Assembly (NCBI GenBank): GCA_934376955.1
Contig: CAKRPJ010000009.1
Span: 1-64,000, forward strand
DNA: 64,000 nucleotides
Source of the DNA: CAKRPJ01 sp934376955
GTDB taxonomy: Bacteria > Bacillota > Clostridia > Lachnospirales > Lachnospiraceae
Direction of reading: 5' to 3'
Shown: piece after piece, positions 49,085-57,242 of the stretch
Position numbering within the stretch: position 1 is the stretch's first letter
Layout of the letters: each line of letters starts with the position of its first letter
Notes under the pieces: model-generated
Told to the model about the DNA's origin: nothing
Seen by the model: only the letters and a program-made list of their open reading frames with translations
Database searches by the model: none
Made by a program: the position numbers and the translations under genes

Positions 49085-50431
49085 ATGTCACAGAAAGTTT
49101 TAGTTGCTGGAACCGGAATCAGCGGGATCTCCGCTGCGAAGCTTCTTCTTGCTCAGGGCGGGGAAGTTGTATTATATGACGGAAATGAAAAGCTTTCCGC
49201 CGAGGAATTAAAGAAAAATTTTGAAAATGACGCGAAGGTGACCGTTGTTCTCGGTGATCTGAAGATAACGGATCTTCTTGGGGTGGAGCTCTGCGTGATC
49301 AGTCCGGGTATCTCTCTGGAGGCTCCGTTCGTGGCTGTACTCGACGAGGCAGGTATCCCGATCTGGAGTGAAATCGAGCTGGCATACCATTGTTCACGGG
49401 GAAAGCTTGCAGCGATCACAGGAACAAACGGCAAGACGACCACCACTGCTCTTACCGGTGAGATCATGAAGCATTACTGCGACAGCGTGTTTGTTGTGGG
49501 AAATATCGGTGATCCCTACACGGCCCATGCAAGGGAGACTACAGATGACTCCGTGACTGTTGCGGAGGTTTCCAGCTTCCAGCTTGAAACGATCATGGAG
49601 TTCCATCCTAACGTTTCTGCCATCACCAACATCACGCCGGATCATCTTGACCGTCACAAAACAATGGAATGCTATATTCAGGTCAAGGAAGGAATTGCCA
49701 GAAACCAGACAGAGGAAGATACCTGTGTATTAAACTATGATGATCCGCTTCTTCGCGAATTCGGCTCAACATTAAAGTGCAAGGTGGTCTACTTCAGCCG
49801 TAAGGAAAAGCTGGACAGCGGCGTGTACTTAGATGGTGACATAATCATGTATAAGCATGACAGAAAGGCAGAGCCGGTCCTCAACGTGAATGAGCTCCAG
49901 ATCATAGGCGGACACAACTATGAGAACGTGATGACCGCAGTTGCCATTGCGATCCAGCTTGGCGTCCCGCTGTCTGTAATACGGGAGGCCTGCAAGGAAT
50001 TTAAGGCAGTTGAACATCGTATCGAATTTGTAAGAGAACGCTTTGGCGTGACTTATTATAACGATTCCAAGGGAACAAACCCGGATGCAGCGATCCAGGC
50101 GATCCGTGCAATGCCGGGGCCGACTATCCTGATCGCAGGAGGCTATGATAAGCACTCCGAATATGATGAATGGATCGAGAGCTTTGACGGCAAGGTGCGC
50201 TATCTTGTCCTGATCGGACAGACCCGCGATAAGATCGCAGAGTGTGCAAAACGCCACGGCATTACCGATATTATGTACGCAGAGGATATGCAGGAGGCGG
50301 TGCAGGTATGTGCTTCCTACGCAAATTCCGGTGACTATGTGCTTCTCTCCCCCGCATGTGCAAGCTGGGGCATGTTTAAGAACTTTGAGGAGCGCGGACG
50401 TATCTTTAAAGAATGCGTAAACGCCCTGTAA
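49085..50431 (+). CDS. murD: UDP-N-acetylmuramoylalanine-D-glutamate ligase
   Basis: Adds D-glutamate to UDP-MurNAc-L-Ala with ATP. 448 residues: N-terminal Rossmann-like UDP domain (GTGISGISAAKLLL), central ATPase with GTNGKTTTTALTG, NITPDHLDRH and C-terminal YNDSKGTNPDA. Usual length. AGGAGGAG precedes ATG 49085, 10 bases after mraY. Confidence 0.96.
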   Translation: MSQKVLVAGTGISGISAAKLLLAQGGEVVLYDGNEKLSAEELKKNFENDAKVTVVLGDLKITDLLGVELCVISPGISLEAPFVAVLDEAGIPIWSEIELAYHCSRGKLAAITGTNGKTTTTALTGEIMKHYCDSVFVVGNIGDPYTAHARETTDDSVTVAEVSSFQLETIMEFHPNVSAITNITPDHLDRHKTMECYIQVKEGIARNQTEEDTCVLNYDDPLLREFGSTLKCKVVYFSRKEKLDSGVYLDGDIIMYKHDRKAEPVLNVNELQIIGGHNYENVMTAVAIAIQLGVPLSVIREACKEFKAVEHRIEFVRERFGVTYYNDSKGTNPDAAIQAIRAMPGPTILIAGGYDKHSEYDEWIESFDGKVRYLVLIGQTRDKIAECAKRHGITDIMYAEDMQEAVQVCASYANSGDYVLLSPACASWGMFKNFEERGRIFKECVNAL

Positions 50432-50478
50432 GCGGGATTTGATTTACGAATAAATCTGAAACAGACGGGAGGGAGAAC

Positions 50479-51636
50479 ATGCAAGGAACGGCTCCAAGGC
50501 CTAAAAAGAAAAAAGTACGCCGATTTTACGATTACAGCCTTCTCTTTACGATCATATTCCTGACCGTGTTTGGTCTGATCATGATATACAGCTCCAGCTC
50601 CTATAATGCTCAGGTGCAGGATCTTCCGGCTTATTATTTTATGAAAAAACAGGGAATGATCGCCCTTGTCGGATTTGGCTTTATGCTTTTGATATCCAAG
50701 ATCGATTATCATCTTTTTTCAAAATTTACCGCCCTTGCGATGCTGCTTTCCCATGTCTGTATGTTCCTTGTAAACTATACACCTCTGGGGATAGCTGTAA
50801 ACGGAAAAAAACGCTGGCTCGGTGTAGGAGCTGCACGGTTCCAGCCTACCGAGATGGTCAAGATAACCATTATCCTTGTTCTTGCGGTCATGCTTACTAA
50901 GCAGGGAAAGAAGATTAATTCATTAAAAACGGCGCTGATGACAGTCGCTGTATTTCTTCCCCTTACCTTTATGGTCACAACGAACAACTTAAGCTCCGGT
51001 ATCATTATCTGCGGCATCATCTTTACTATGATGTTTATTGTCTGTGACAAAAAAATGCCGTTTGCTCTTATAGCGGGCTTTGGCGGTGTGATTTATGTGA
51101 CTACACCGATGTTAGTCAATTATATTGAGAAGATCGGTCTTTTACAGGATTATCAGCTGTCACGTATCCATGTGTGGATCAATCCGGAGGCATATCCTCT
51201 GGAGGGCGGTTATCAGGTTCTTCAGGGACTTTATGCGATCGGTTCAGGCGGACTTCTCGGTAAGGGACTGGGGCAGAGTATCCAGAAGCTGAGCTTTCTT
51301 CCGGAGCCGCAGAATGATATGATATTTGCGATCATCTGTGAGGAGCTTGGTCTGTTCGGAGCCGTATCGGTCATTCTGATCTTCCTGTTTATGATTTACC
51401 GTTTTCTGTTGATCGCAGGAAATGCCCCGGATCTGTTCGGAGCACTTTTAGTTGTGGGCGTAATGGCTCATATTGCAGTTCAGGTGGTTTTAAATATTGC
51501 CGTTGTTACGAATGTGATCCCGAATACAGGGATCACCCTCCCGTTTATCAGCTACGGAGGAACCTCTGTTTTGTTCCTTATGCTGGAAATGGGAATGGTG
51601 CTTAGTGTGTCAAACCAGATAAAACTGGAAAAATAA
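50479..51636 (+). CDS. ftsW: SEDS peptidoglycan polymerase FtsW (FtsW/RodA/SpoVE family)
   Basis: Polymerises lipid II at the septum together with a class B PBP. 385 residues, ten membrane helices, with KKRWLGVG, GGYQVLQGLYAIGSGGL, SFLPEPQNDMIFAIICEELG and GITLPFISYGGTS. Between murD and murA, where Bacillus has spoVE; vegetative and spore-specific versions cannot be told apart here. The expected next gene, murG, is absent. Confidence 0.94.
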   Translation: MQGTAPRPKKKKVRRFYDYSLLFTIIFLTVFGLIMIYSSSSYNAQVQDLPAYYFMKKQGMIALVGFGFMLLISKIDYHLFSKFTALAMLLSHVCMFLVNYTPLGIAVNGKKRWLGVGAARFQPTEMVKITIILVLAVMLTKQGKKINSLKTALMTVAVFLPLTFMVTTNNLSSGIIICGIIFTMMFIVCDKKMPFALIAGFGGVIYVTTPMLVNYIEKIGLLQDYQLSRIHVWINPEAYPLEGGYQVLQGLYAIGSGGLLGKGLGQSIQKLSFLPEPQNDMIFAIICEELGLFGAVSVILIFLFMIYRFLLIAGNAPDLFGALLVVGVMAHIAVQVVLNIAVVTNVIPNTGITLPFISYGGTSVLFLMLEMGMVLSVSNQIKLEK

Positions 51637-51714
51637 ACTCAGGTCGAAAATTCGGGAACATTTCGGCCTGCTTCGGAATATGATATCCATATATTCTATT
51701 CCGGGGGGATATGT

Positions 51715-52989
51715 TTGTCCGAGATACAGGTACAGGGTCTTAAGAAACTGAACGGGGAGATAAGAGTTCAGGGATCAAAGAATGCAGTGCTGCCAATGAT
51801 GGCAGGAGCCCTTCTGGCGTCCGGAACGACAGTGATCCATCATGTTCCGGCGATCGACGATGTGTTTACCATGATGGAGATCCTTGAGGATCTTGGCTGC
51901 ATCGTTCGTTATTCATCCGGTGATCTGGAAATCGATACGACACAGGCATCCGGCTGCTGCATATCAGAAAAGTGTATGGGAAGAATGCGGTCTTCCTGCC
52001 TCCTTTTAGGACCTCTGCTCGCAAGAACAGGGGAGGCGGTCACCTATCAGCCCGGAGGCTGTGTGATCGGAAAAAGACCGGTGGATCTTCATCTTTTTGC
52101 ATTAAGATCCTTAGGAGCCGAGATTATGGAAGCAGGAGGCATGATCGTAGCAAGAGCCGTAATGCTTGAAGGAGCTGAGATCCGTTTTCGATATCCAAGT
52201 GTGGGGGCAACAGAGAATGCGATCTTAGCCGCTGTGACTGCCGAAGGAACGACGATCCTGCATAATTGTGCCAGAGAGCCGGAGATTACAGAGCTCTGCC
52301 GCTTTCTTTCCTGTATGGGAGCAAGAATACGCGGAGCCGGAAAAGATAAAATAGAGATCGAGGGCGTTATCCGCTTACATCCGACAGAGATCACACTCTC
52401 CGGAGACAGGATCTGTGCAGGAACCTATCTGGCTGCGGCGATGATGGCAGGAGGAGAGGTGACGGTGACGGGAGTTTGCCCGGGAGCTTTAAGAGCGCCG
52501 ATCCTGCTGCTAAGAAGGATGGGCGGAAGTGTTGAGATAAAAGAAGCGGAAAATCAGATCCGCCTGCGGGTATTTCAACGACCGGTCAGCTTTTATGTCT
52601 GCACAGGCCCGTATCCTGACTTTCCGACGGATCTTCAGTCCGTATTCCTTGCTGCGGCGTGTGTAGCAGAGGGGGAGAGCGGGATCACGGAAACGGTGTT
52701 TGAGGATAGATTCTCGGCTGCCGCTAGGATGCGGAAATTTGGAGCGGAACTCCGGTTTGAGAACAAAACTGTCGTGACACAGGGGCGTTTTCCTTTGGAA
52801 TCTGCCGTTGTCAGTGCTCCTGATCTGAGAGGAGGCGCAGCCCTTGTACTGGCCGCCCTCGGAGCGGAGGGACTTTCGATCATTAATGATCGTGGACATA
52901 TTACGCGTGGCTATGAGGATATCTGCCGGGATCTTTCCGGTCTCGGTGCAAATGTGAAGTGGATAAAGGAGAGTACAGAAAGAGGATGA
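51715..52989 (+). CDS. murA: UDP-N-acetylglucosamine 1-carboxyvinyltransferase
   Basis: First committed step of murein synthesis: transfers enolpyruvyl from PEP to UDP-GlcNAc. 424 residues with SKNAVLPMMAG, RMRSSCLLLGPLLAR, the PEP-reactive Cys116 in PGGCVIGKRPVDLH, YPDFPTDLQ and DLRGGAAL. Cys rather than Asp at the active site predicts fosfomycin sensitivity. Starts at TTG 51715 six bases after GGGGGG; ATG 51711 is out of frame. Ends in a 4-base ATGA overlap with ftsQ. Confidence 0.95.
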   Translation: MSEIQVQGLKKLNGEIRVQGSKNAVLPMMAGALLASGTTVIHHVPAIDDVFTMMEILEDLGCIVRYSSGDLEIDTTQASGCCISEKCMGRMRSSCLLLGPLLARTGEAVTYQPGGCVIGKRPVDLHLFALRSLGAEIMEAGGMIVARAVMLEGAEIRFRYPSVGATENAILAAVTAEGTTILHNCAREPEITELCRFLSCMGARIRGAGKDKIEIEGVIRLHPTEITLSGDRICAGTYLAAAMMAGGEVTVTGVCPGALRAPILLLRRMGGSVEIKEAENQIRLRVFQRPVSFYVCTGPYPDFPTDLQSVFLAAACVAEGESGITETVFEDRFSAAARMRKFGAELRFENKTVVTQGRFPLESAVVSAPDLRGGAALVLAALGAEGLSIINDRGHITRGYEDICRDLSGLGANVKWIKESTERG

Positions 52990-53780
52990 GGAGAAGAAAA
53001 GGGTATGCGGGATACAGCGGATTCAGAAGAAGACGGAGAGGACGAAAGGCAGCAGTCATTCTTGGAGTGATCGCAGGGATAGTGATTCTTCTTGCAGTTA
53101 TTGCTGCTGCAGTCCGTATCCGGGAGATCGAAGTAACAGGAAACAAGCATTATTCCGATGAACAGATCGTTGATATGCTTTTTGACGGAAAATGGTCAAG
53201 AAACTCGGCATATTGCTATTATGAGAACCGTTTCCGGGAACACAGATCTTTGCCGTTTATCGAGGATTACAAGATCAACTTTAAAAGTCCGACCAAAGTG
53301 GAGATCGTTGTCTTTGAAAAAAGCGTAGTCGGCTATGTTTCCTATATGAGCAGCTACATGTACTTTGACAAGGATGGGATCATTGTGGAGAGCTCGGATG
53401 AACAGCTTCCGGGAGTTCCGTGGATCACTGGGCTGGAATTCGGCCATATTATCCTCCATCAGCCGCTTCCGGTGGAAAATCCGGATACCTTTGGGGATAT
53501 TCTGAACCTGACTCAGGTTCTCTCCGTAAATGAGGTCAGTGTGGACAAGATATATTATAGAAGCTATGCATCCGGAAGCGGGGATGTGGAGCTGTATATC
53601 GGAGAGGTTACGGTAGAGCTTGGAAGTGCGGAGAATGTCAGCGGAAAAGTGGGAGAGCTTGCCAACATACTGCCGGAGCTTACCGGACTTTCAGGAACTC
53701 TTTATCTGGATACCTATAATGAGGCAGACAGTACACCGACCTACACATTTAAGAAAAGCAGCGAGCAGACAGCAAATTAG
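52986..53780 (+). CDS. ftsQ: Cell division protein FtsQ/DivIB
   Basis: 264 residues: very basic N-terminus (FRRRRRGRK), one membrane helix (AAVILGVIAGIVILLAVIAAAV), then an extracellular POTRA domain beginning IREIEVTGNKHYSDEQI, followed by the FtsQ beta domain. Stabilises the FtsL-DivIC complex. ATG 52986 overlaps the murA stop as ATGA; a GTG 27 bases upstream is an alternative. Last gene before the repeat element that separates the cluster from ftsZ. Confidence 0.9.
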   Translation: MRRRKGYAGYSGFRRRRRGRKAAVILGVIAGIVILLAVIAAAVRIREIEVTGNKHYSDEQIVDMLFDGKWSRNSAYCYYENRFREHRSLPFIEDYKINFKSPTKVEIVVFEKSVVGYVSYMSSYMYFDKDGIIVESSDEQLPGVPWITGLEFGHIILHQPLPVENPDTFGDILNLTQVLSVNEVSVDKIYYRSYASGSGDVELYIGEVTVELGSAENVSGKVGELANILPELTGLSGTLYLDTYNEADSTPTYTFKKSSEQTAN

Positions 53781-53785
53781 TAGTC

Positions 53786-53942
53786 AAGCGGATATTCGCA
53801 ATCCGCTTCGCTACGCGGCTCTACACCGAATAACTGCTCCGCAGTTGATCAGAAGGAGCTTGCACTCCTCCTGATACAAGCAAGTCCCCACCCACTGCTT
53901 ATTGCTTTTCGCAATTGAAGTAGGGGACTTACTTAATTCGGT
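53786..53942. repeat. Structured dispersed repeat, copy B
   Basis: Same six-helix order as copy A: AAGCGGA/TCCGCTT (53786-53808); outer stem ACCGAAT/ATTCGGT (53825-53831 with 53936-53942); AACTGC/GCAGTT (53832-53846); ATCAG-AGGAG/CTCCT-CTGAT (53848-53875); AAGTCCCC/GGGGACTT (53882-53889 with 53923-53930); CTGCTT-ATTGC with GCAAT-AAGTAG (53895-53923). Stem sequences differ from copy A but stay paired. No protein gene lies here. Confidence 0.8.
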
Positions 53943-53963
53943 TAAATAAGTAGAAAATAATAG

Positions 53964-53992
53964 TTGATATTTTTATCAAAATAAAATATGAT
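53964..53992 (+). promoter_or_regulatory. ftsZ promoter
   Basis: TTGATA (53964-53969), 17-base spacer, TATGAT (53987-53992). Transcription should begin near 54000, giving a 5' leader of about 107 bases. Confidence 0.75.
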
Positions 53993-54106
53993 ATAAGATA
54001 GATTGACCGCAGACCACGAATGTCCGCTTTACTTAGGACAAGATCCGTATAGAATATCAGGACATGAGAGCATGCAGATGTGATTATATAAAAGGAGGAA
54101 AGAATC

Positions 54107-55291
54107 TTGTTAGATATTAGTATAAATGAGGCAGAGAACGCTGCAAGAATTCTTGTGATCGGTGTAGGCGGCGCCGGAAATAACGCAGTAAACCGTATGG
54201 TGGACGAAAATATCCTGGGAGTAGAATTTATCGGGATCAATACAGATAAACAGGCACTTCAGTCCTGTAAGGCTCCTACTTCAATGCAGATCGGTGAGAA
54301 GCTTACAAAGGGACTGGGAGCAGGAGCTAAGCCGGAGATCGGTGAAAAGGCCGCTGAGGAGAGCCAGGAAGAACTGGCTCAGGCAATGAAGGGTGCGGAT
54401 ATGGTATTCGTTACCTGTGGTATGGGAGGCGGAACCGGAACCGGAGCTGCTCCTGTAATTGCAAGAATTGCCAAGGATATGGGAATCCTTACCGTCGGCG
54501 TTGTAACAAAGCCGTTCCGTTTTGAGGCAAAGCAGCGTATGAACAATGCACTGGCGGGAATTGAAAACCTTAAAAATTCCGTGGATACCCTGATCGTGAT
54601 CCCGAACGACCGTCTTTTAGAGATCGTTGACAGACGGACAACCATGCCGGATGCTCTTAAGAAGGCAGATGAGGTTCTTCAGCAGGCTGTTCAGGGAATT
54701 ACAGACCTGATCAATGTCCCGGGTCTGATCAATCTGGATTTCGCAGATGTCCAGACAGTTATGACAGATAAGGGTATCGCACATATCGGCATCGGAAAGG
54801 CAAAAGGCGATGATAAGGCTCTTGAGGCAGTAAAACAGGCTGTATCCAGCCCGCTCCTGGAAACAACGATCGAGGGTGCTTCTCATGTTATCATCAATAT
54901 TTCCGGTGACATCAGCCTGATCGAGGCCAATGAGGCTGCAAGCTACGTTCAGGAGCTGGCGGGTGATGATGCCAATATTATCTTTGGTGCTATGTTTGAT
55001 GAGAATGCCGAGGACGAGGCTACAATTACTGTAATTGCAACCGGTCTGAATGCTCATGGAGCGAATACTCCGGTCGAGCGTGCAATGAAGGACTTTACAA
55101 ACTACAAGCAGAAAATGCCGACATCTGTTCCCAAACCGGTTCAGCCGGCGGCAAAGCCTGCACCTGCAGCCAGTGAAGCAGCGGCAGCTGCACCGCAGTT
55201 AAATATTCCGACGGGTTCTCAGGTATATCGTCCAGCCCAGAGAGAAACGCAGATCAATATACCGGATTTTTTAAGAAATCGCAATAAATAA
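54107..55291 (+). CDS. ftsZ: Cell division GTPase FtsZ
   Basis: Tubulin-like GTPase that forms the Z ring. 394 residues: GVGGAGNNAVNRM, the tubulin signature GMGGGTGTGAAPVIA, T7 loop NLDFADVQTVM, then a Pro/Ala-rich linker and the conserved C-terminal peptide INIPDFLRNRNK for FtsA/SepF/ZapA-type partners. Starts at TTG 54107 eight bases after AAAGGAGG. No ftsA precedes it, in keeping with clostridial clusters that use SepF. Separately promoted from the dcw operon. Confidence 0.97.
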   Translation: MLDISINEAENAARILVIGVGGAGNNAVNRMVDENILGVEFIGINTDKQALQSCKAPTSMQIGEKLTKGLGAGAKPEIGEKAAEESQEELAQAMKGADMVFVTCGMGGGTGTGAAPVIARIAKDMGILTVGVVTKPFRFEAKQRMNNALAGIENLKNSVDTLIVIPNDRLLEIVDRRTTMPDALKKADEVLQQAVQGITDLINVPGLINLDFADVQTVMTDKGIAHIGIGKAKGDDKALEAVKQAVSSPLLETTIEGASHVIINISGDISLIEANEAASYVQELAGDDANIIFGAMFDENAEDEATITVIATGLNAHGANTPVERAMKDFTNYKQKMPTSVPKPVQPAAKPAPAASEAAAAAPQLNIPTGSQVYRPAQRETQINIPDFLRNRNK

Positions 55292-55315
55292 ATTCTAATA
55301 TCGAATGGATGCTTC

Positions 55316-55346
55316 AGGTGCCGTATATAATGCGGCACCTGTCTTT
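55316..55346 (+). terminator. ftsZ terminator
   Basis: AGGTGCCG (55316-55323) pairs perfectly with CGGCACCT (55333-55340), followed by GTCTTTCT. It isolates ftsZ from the sporulation genes. Confidence 0.75.
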
Positions 55347-55472
55347 CTATATCAATTCAAAGATCATCTTGTGACCGGATCTGACATTATTTTTCACCAA
55401 TTCAATGAATATTACAATTACAGAAGAATAAGCACGGAAAATGCGATGAAAATCGGGTATTTTCCCTCATGC

Positions 55473-55506
55473 TTTGACAAAATCCGAAAGCAAACAAGGG
55501 TATAAT
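55473..55506 (+). promoter_or_regulatory. spoIIG-type promoter (long spacer with 0A-like box)
   Basis: Perfect TTGACA (55474-55479) and TATAAT (55501-55506) are 21 bases apart, too far for ordinary sigma-A use. TTTGACAA (55473-55480) overlaps the -35 and is the reverse complement of TTGTCAAA, one mismatch from the Spo0A box TTGTCGAA. B. subtilis spoIIG has this same design and is switched on by Spo0A-P. Confidence 0.7.
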
Positions 55507-55534
55507 TGTGTCTGTTATCTGAGACAGAGGACAA

Positions 55535-56362
55535 ATGGGAGGAATGCTTTTGGAGTATGTGTTTTACCCGGATGTGTTCTTTCTTACCGCATTTATCCTG
55601 AACCTGCTGAGCCTGCTCCTTACCGGGATACTGGGCAGAAGGAAGGGGAAAATTAAAAGACTGGCAGCGGCCGCTCTGGCAGGCAGTGTTTGGAATCTGG
55701 TTATTTTTCTGACTCCGCTTCTGCCGCCTTTGCTGGAGCTTTTTTTCACTCTCTTTTTCGCCGGGAGCTTTATGACATCCTATGCCTTTTCACTGAAGTC
55801 ATTACCGGAAATTCTCAGAGCAGACGGTCTTTTATTGCTCTCGGTCTTTTTAACCGGTGGGATATTCCTGTTTTTGCGGGAATCCGTAGCACTTTCGGAG
55901 GGAGAAACAATGGCGGTACTCCTTTTATCATCTGTCGGCGTCCTTTCCTTCCTCAAAGGAGTCGTAAAGGAAAGAGCCAGAGGAAGGGAGCGGTATTCTG
56001 TATGGCTCTATTACAGAGATAAGAAAAAGGAATTTACCGCTCTGGCAGATTCCGGAAACCGCCTTGTTGAGCCGGTTACGGGAAAGCCGGTCAGTGTGAT
56101 CTCGGCGGAGGACTGCCTAGGATTTTGCGATACGCTCACATCGATCCTTTACATACCATATCGTGCAGTAGGAACAGGAAGGGGAATGCTTGCAGGAACC
56201 ATTTTCGATAAAATGGAGATTTTCTGCGATGGGGCGGTTTATGAGATCGAAAGACCGATCATCGCTATCTGCAGGGAAAGACTCTCATCGGAAAATGATT
56301 TTTCTATGCTGATCCCGGAAGAATTCATAATTTCTGAAGGAACATACAGCTGCAGATCCTGA
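55535..56362 (+). CDS. spoIIGA: Sigma-E processing peptidase SpoIIGA
   Basis: Membrane aspartic protease that removes the pro-sequence of sigma-E after asymmetric septation. 275 residues: five membrane helices in the first 150, then a soluble protease domain with ALADSGNRLVEP, where Asp172 is the expected catalytic residue. Located between ftsZ and sigE as in Bacillus. Start uncertain: ATG 55535 has GAGG five bases upstream; TTG 55550 (GGGAGG six bases upstream) would give LEYVFYPDVFF and matches the usual N-terminus better. Confidence 0.92.
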   Translation: MGGMLLEYVFYPDVFFLTAFILNLLSLLLTGILGRRKGKIKRLAAAALAGSVWNLVIFLTPLLPPLLELFFTLFFAGSFMTSYAFSLKSLPEILRADGLLLLSVFLTGGIFLFLRESVALSEGETMAVLLLSSVGVLSFLKGVVKERARGRERYSVWLYYRDKKKEFTALADSGNRLVEPVTGKPVSVISAEDCLGFCDTLTSILYIPYRAVGTGRGMLAGTIFDKMEIFCDGAVYEIERPIIAICRERLSSENDFSMLIPEEFIISEGTYSCRS

Positions 56363-56383
56363 CAGAGGAAAAGGAGGAGTTTC

Positions 56384-57124
56384 ATGGTTATAAAATTATC
56401 AGTACCAAATCGCTTTAAGTTAAAAAAGGTAACGGGCTTCCGCACCGTGCTGGTGAAAAAGCAGGGAGAGATCCACTATATAGGTGGTGCAGATGTTCTT
56501 CCGGCGCCGCTTACCCAGGAGGAGGAGAGCAGGACACTGGCTTTTCTCGGAACGGAATATGAGAAAGAAGCACGATCTGCCCTGATCGAACATAACCTGC
56601 GTCTTGTTGTTTACATAGCAAAAAAATTTGACAATACGAGTGTGGGAGTGGAGGATCTGATCTCCATCGGCACGATCGGACTGATCAAAGCCATCAATAC
56701 ATTTGATATGGCAAAGAACATCAAGCTTGCAACCTACGCATCCAGGTGTATTGAAAATGAGATATTAATGTATCTGCGGAGAACAAGCAAGACGAAGCTG
56801 GAGGTATCCATCGATGAACCGCTTAATGTGGACTGGGACGGAAATGAGCTTCTTCTTTCCGATATTCTGGGTACGGATGAGGATGTGATCTCCAAAGGGA
56901 TCGAGGACGAGATCGAAAAGGAGCTGTTGAATCATGCCATCGACCAGCTCAGCCCGAGGGAGAGAAGGATCGTGGAGCTGAGATTTGGCCTAAAACAGCC
57001 GGATGGGGCGGAGATGACGCAGAAGGAGGTGGCAGATCTTATGGGGATCTCCCAGTCATACATTTCACGGCTGGAGAAAAAGATCATGAAGCGGTTAAGA
57101 AAGGAAATTGTACGATATGAATAG
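56384..57124 (+). CDS. sigE: RNA polymerase sporulation sigma factor SigE
   Basis: Early mother-cell sigma factor. 246 residues: an amphipathic pro-sequence of about 31 residues ending at HYIGG, the SpoIIGA cleavage region, then PLTQEEES, region 2 (LRLVVYIAKKFDNTSVGVEDLISIGTIG) and region 4 with a helix-turn-helix (TQKEVADLMGISQSYISRLEKK). AAAGGAGGAG precedes ATG 56384. sigG, often next in line, is missing here. Confidence 0.97.
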   Translation: MVIKLSVPNRFKLKKVTGFRTVLVKKQGEIHYIGGADVLPAPLTQEEESRTLAFLGTEYEKEARSALIEHNLRLVVYIAKKFDNTSVGVEDLISIGTIGLIKAINTFDMAKNIKLATYASRCIENEILMYLRRTSKTKLEVSIDEPLNVDWDGNELLLSDILGTDEDVISKGIEDEIEKELLNHAIDQLSPRERRIVELRFGLKQPDGAEMTQKEVADLMGISQSYISRLEKKIMKRLRKEIVRYE

Positions 57125-57163
57125 GATCGTTGGAAGGCTGTAAAAAGAATGCTTAAATAACAG

Positions 57164-57224
57164 AAAGGAGTGCCGGTTAATAACTGAAGGACGAAGCATT
57201 CAGTTATTTCAGGCACTCCTTTAA
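57164..57224. terminator. Bidirectional terminator after sigE
   Basis: AAAGGAGTGCC (57164-57174) pairs with GGCACTCCTTT (57212-57222), and inside it ATAACTGAA pairs with TTCAGTTAT. Serves sigE and the convergent zinc-ribbon gene. Confidence 0.85.
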
Positions 57225-57242
57225 AATGCAGCGGAATATGGA

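Larger units (their letters stand above)
53786..54029. mobile_element. Possible 244-bp MITE-like element bounded by 13-bp inverted repeats
   Basis: AAGCGGATATTCG (53786-53798) is inverted at CGAATGTCCGCTT (54017-54029), 12 of 13 matching. The interval contains repeat copy B and the ftsZ promoter. I could not find clear target-site duplications, so an element boundary is inferred. Confidence 0.45.

Noticed and set aside
57125..57242. sigG following sigE
   Set aside because: Only a terminator is present and the next gene is a convergent zinc-ribbon protein.
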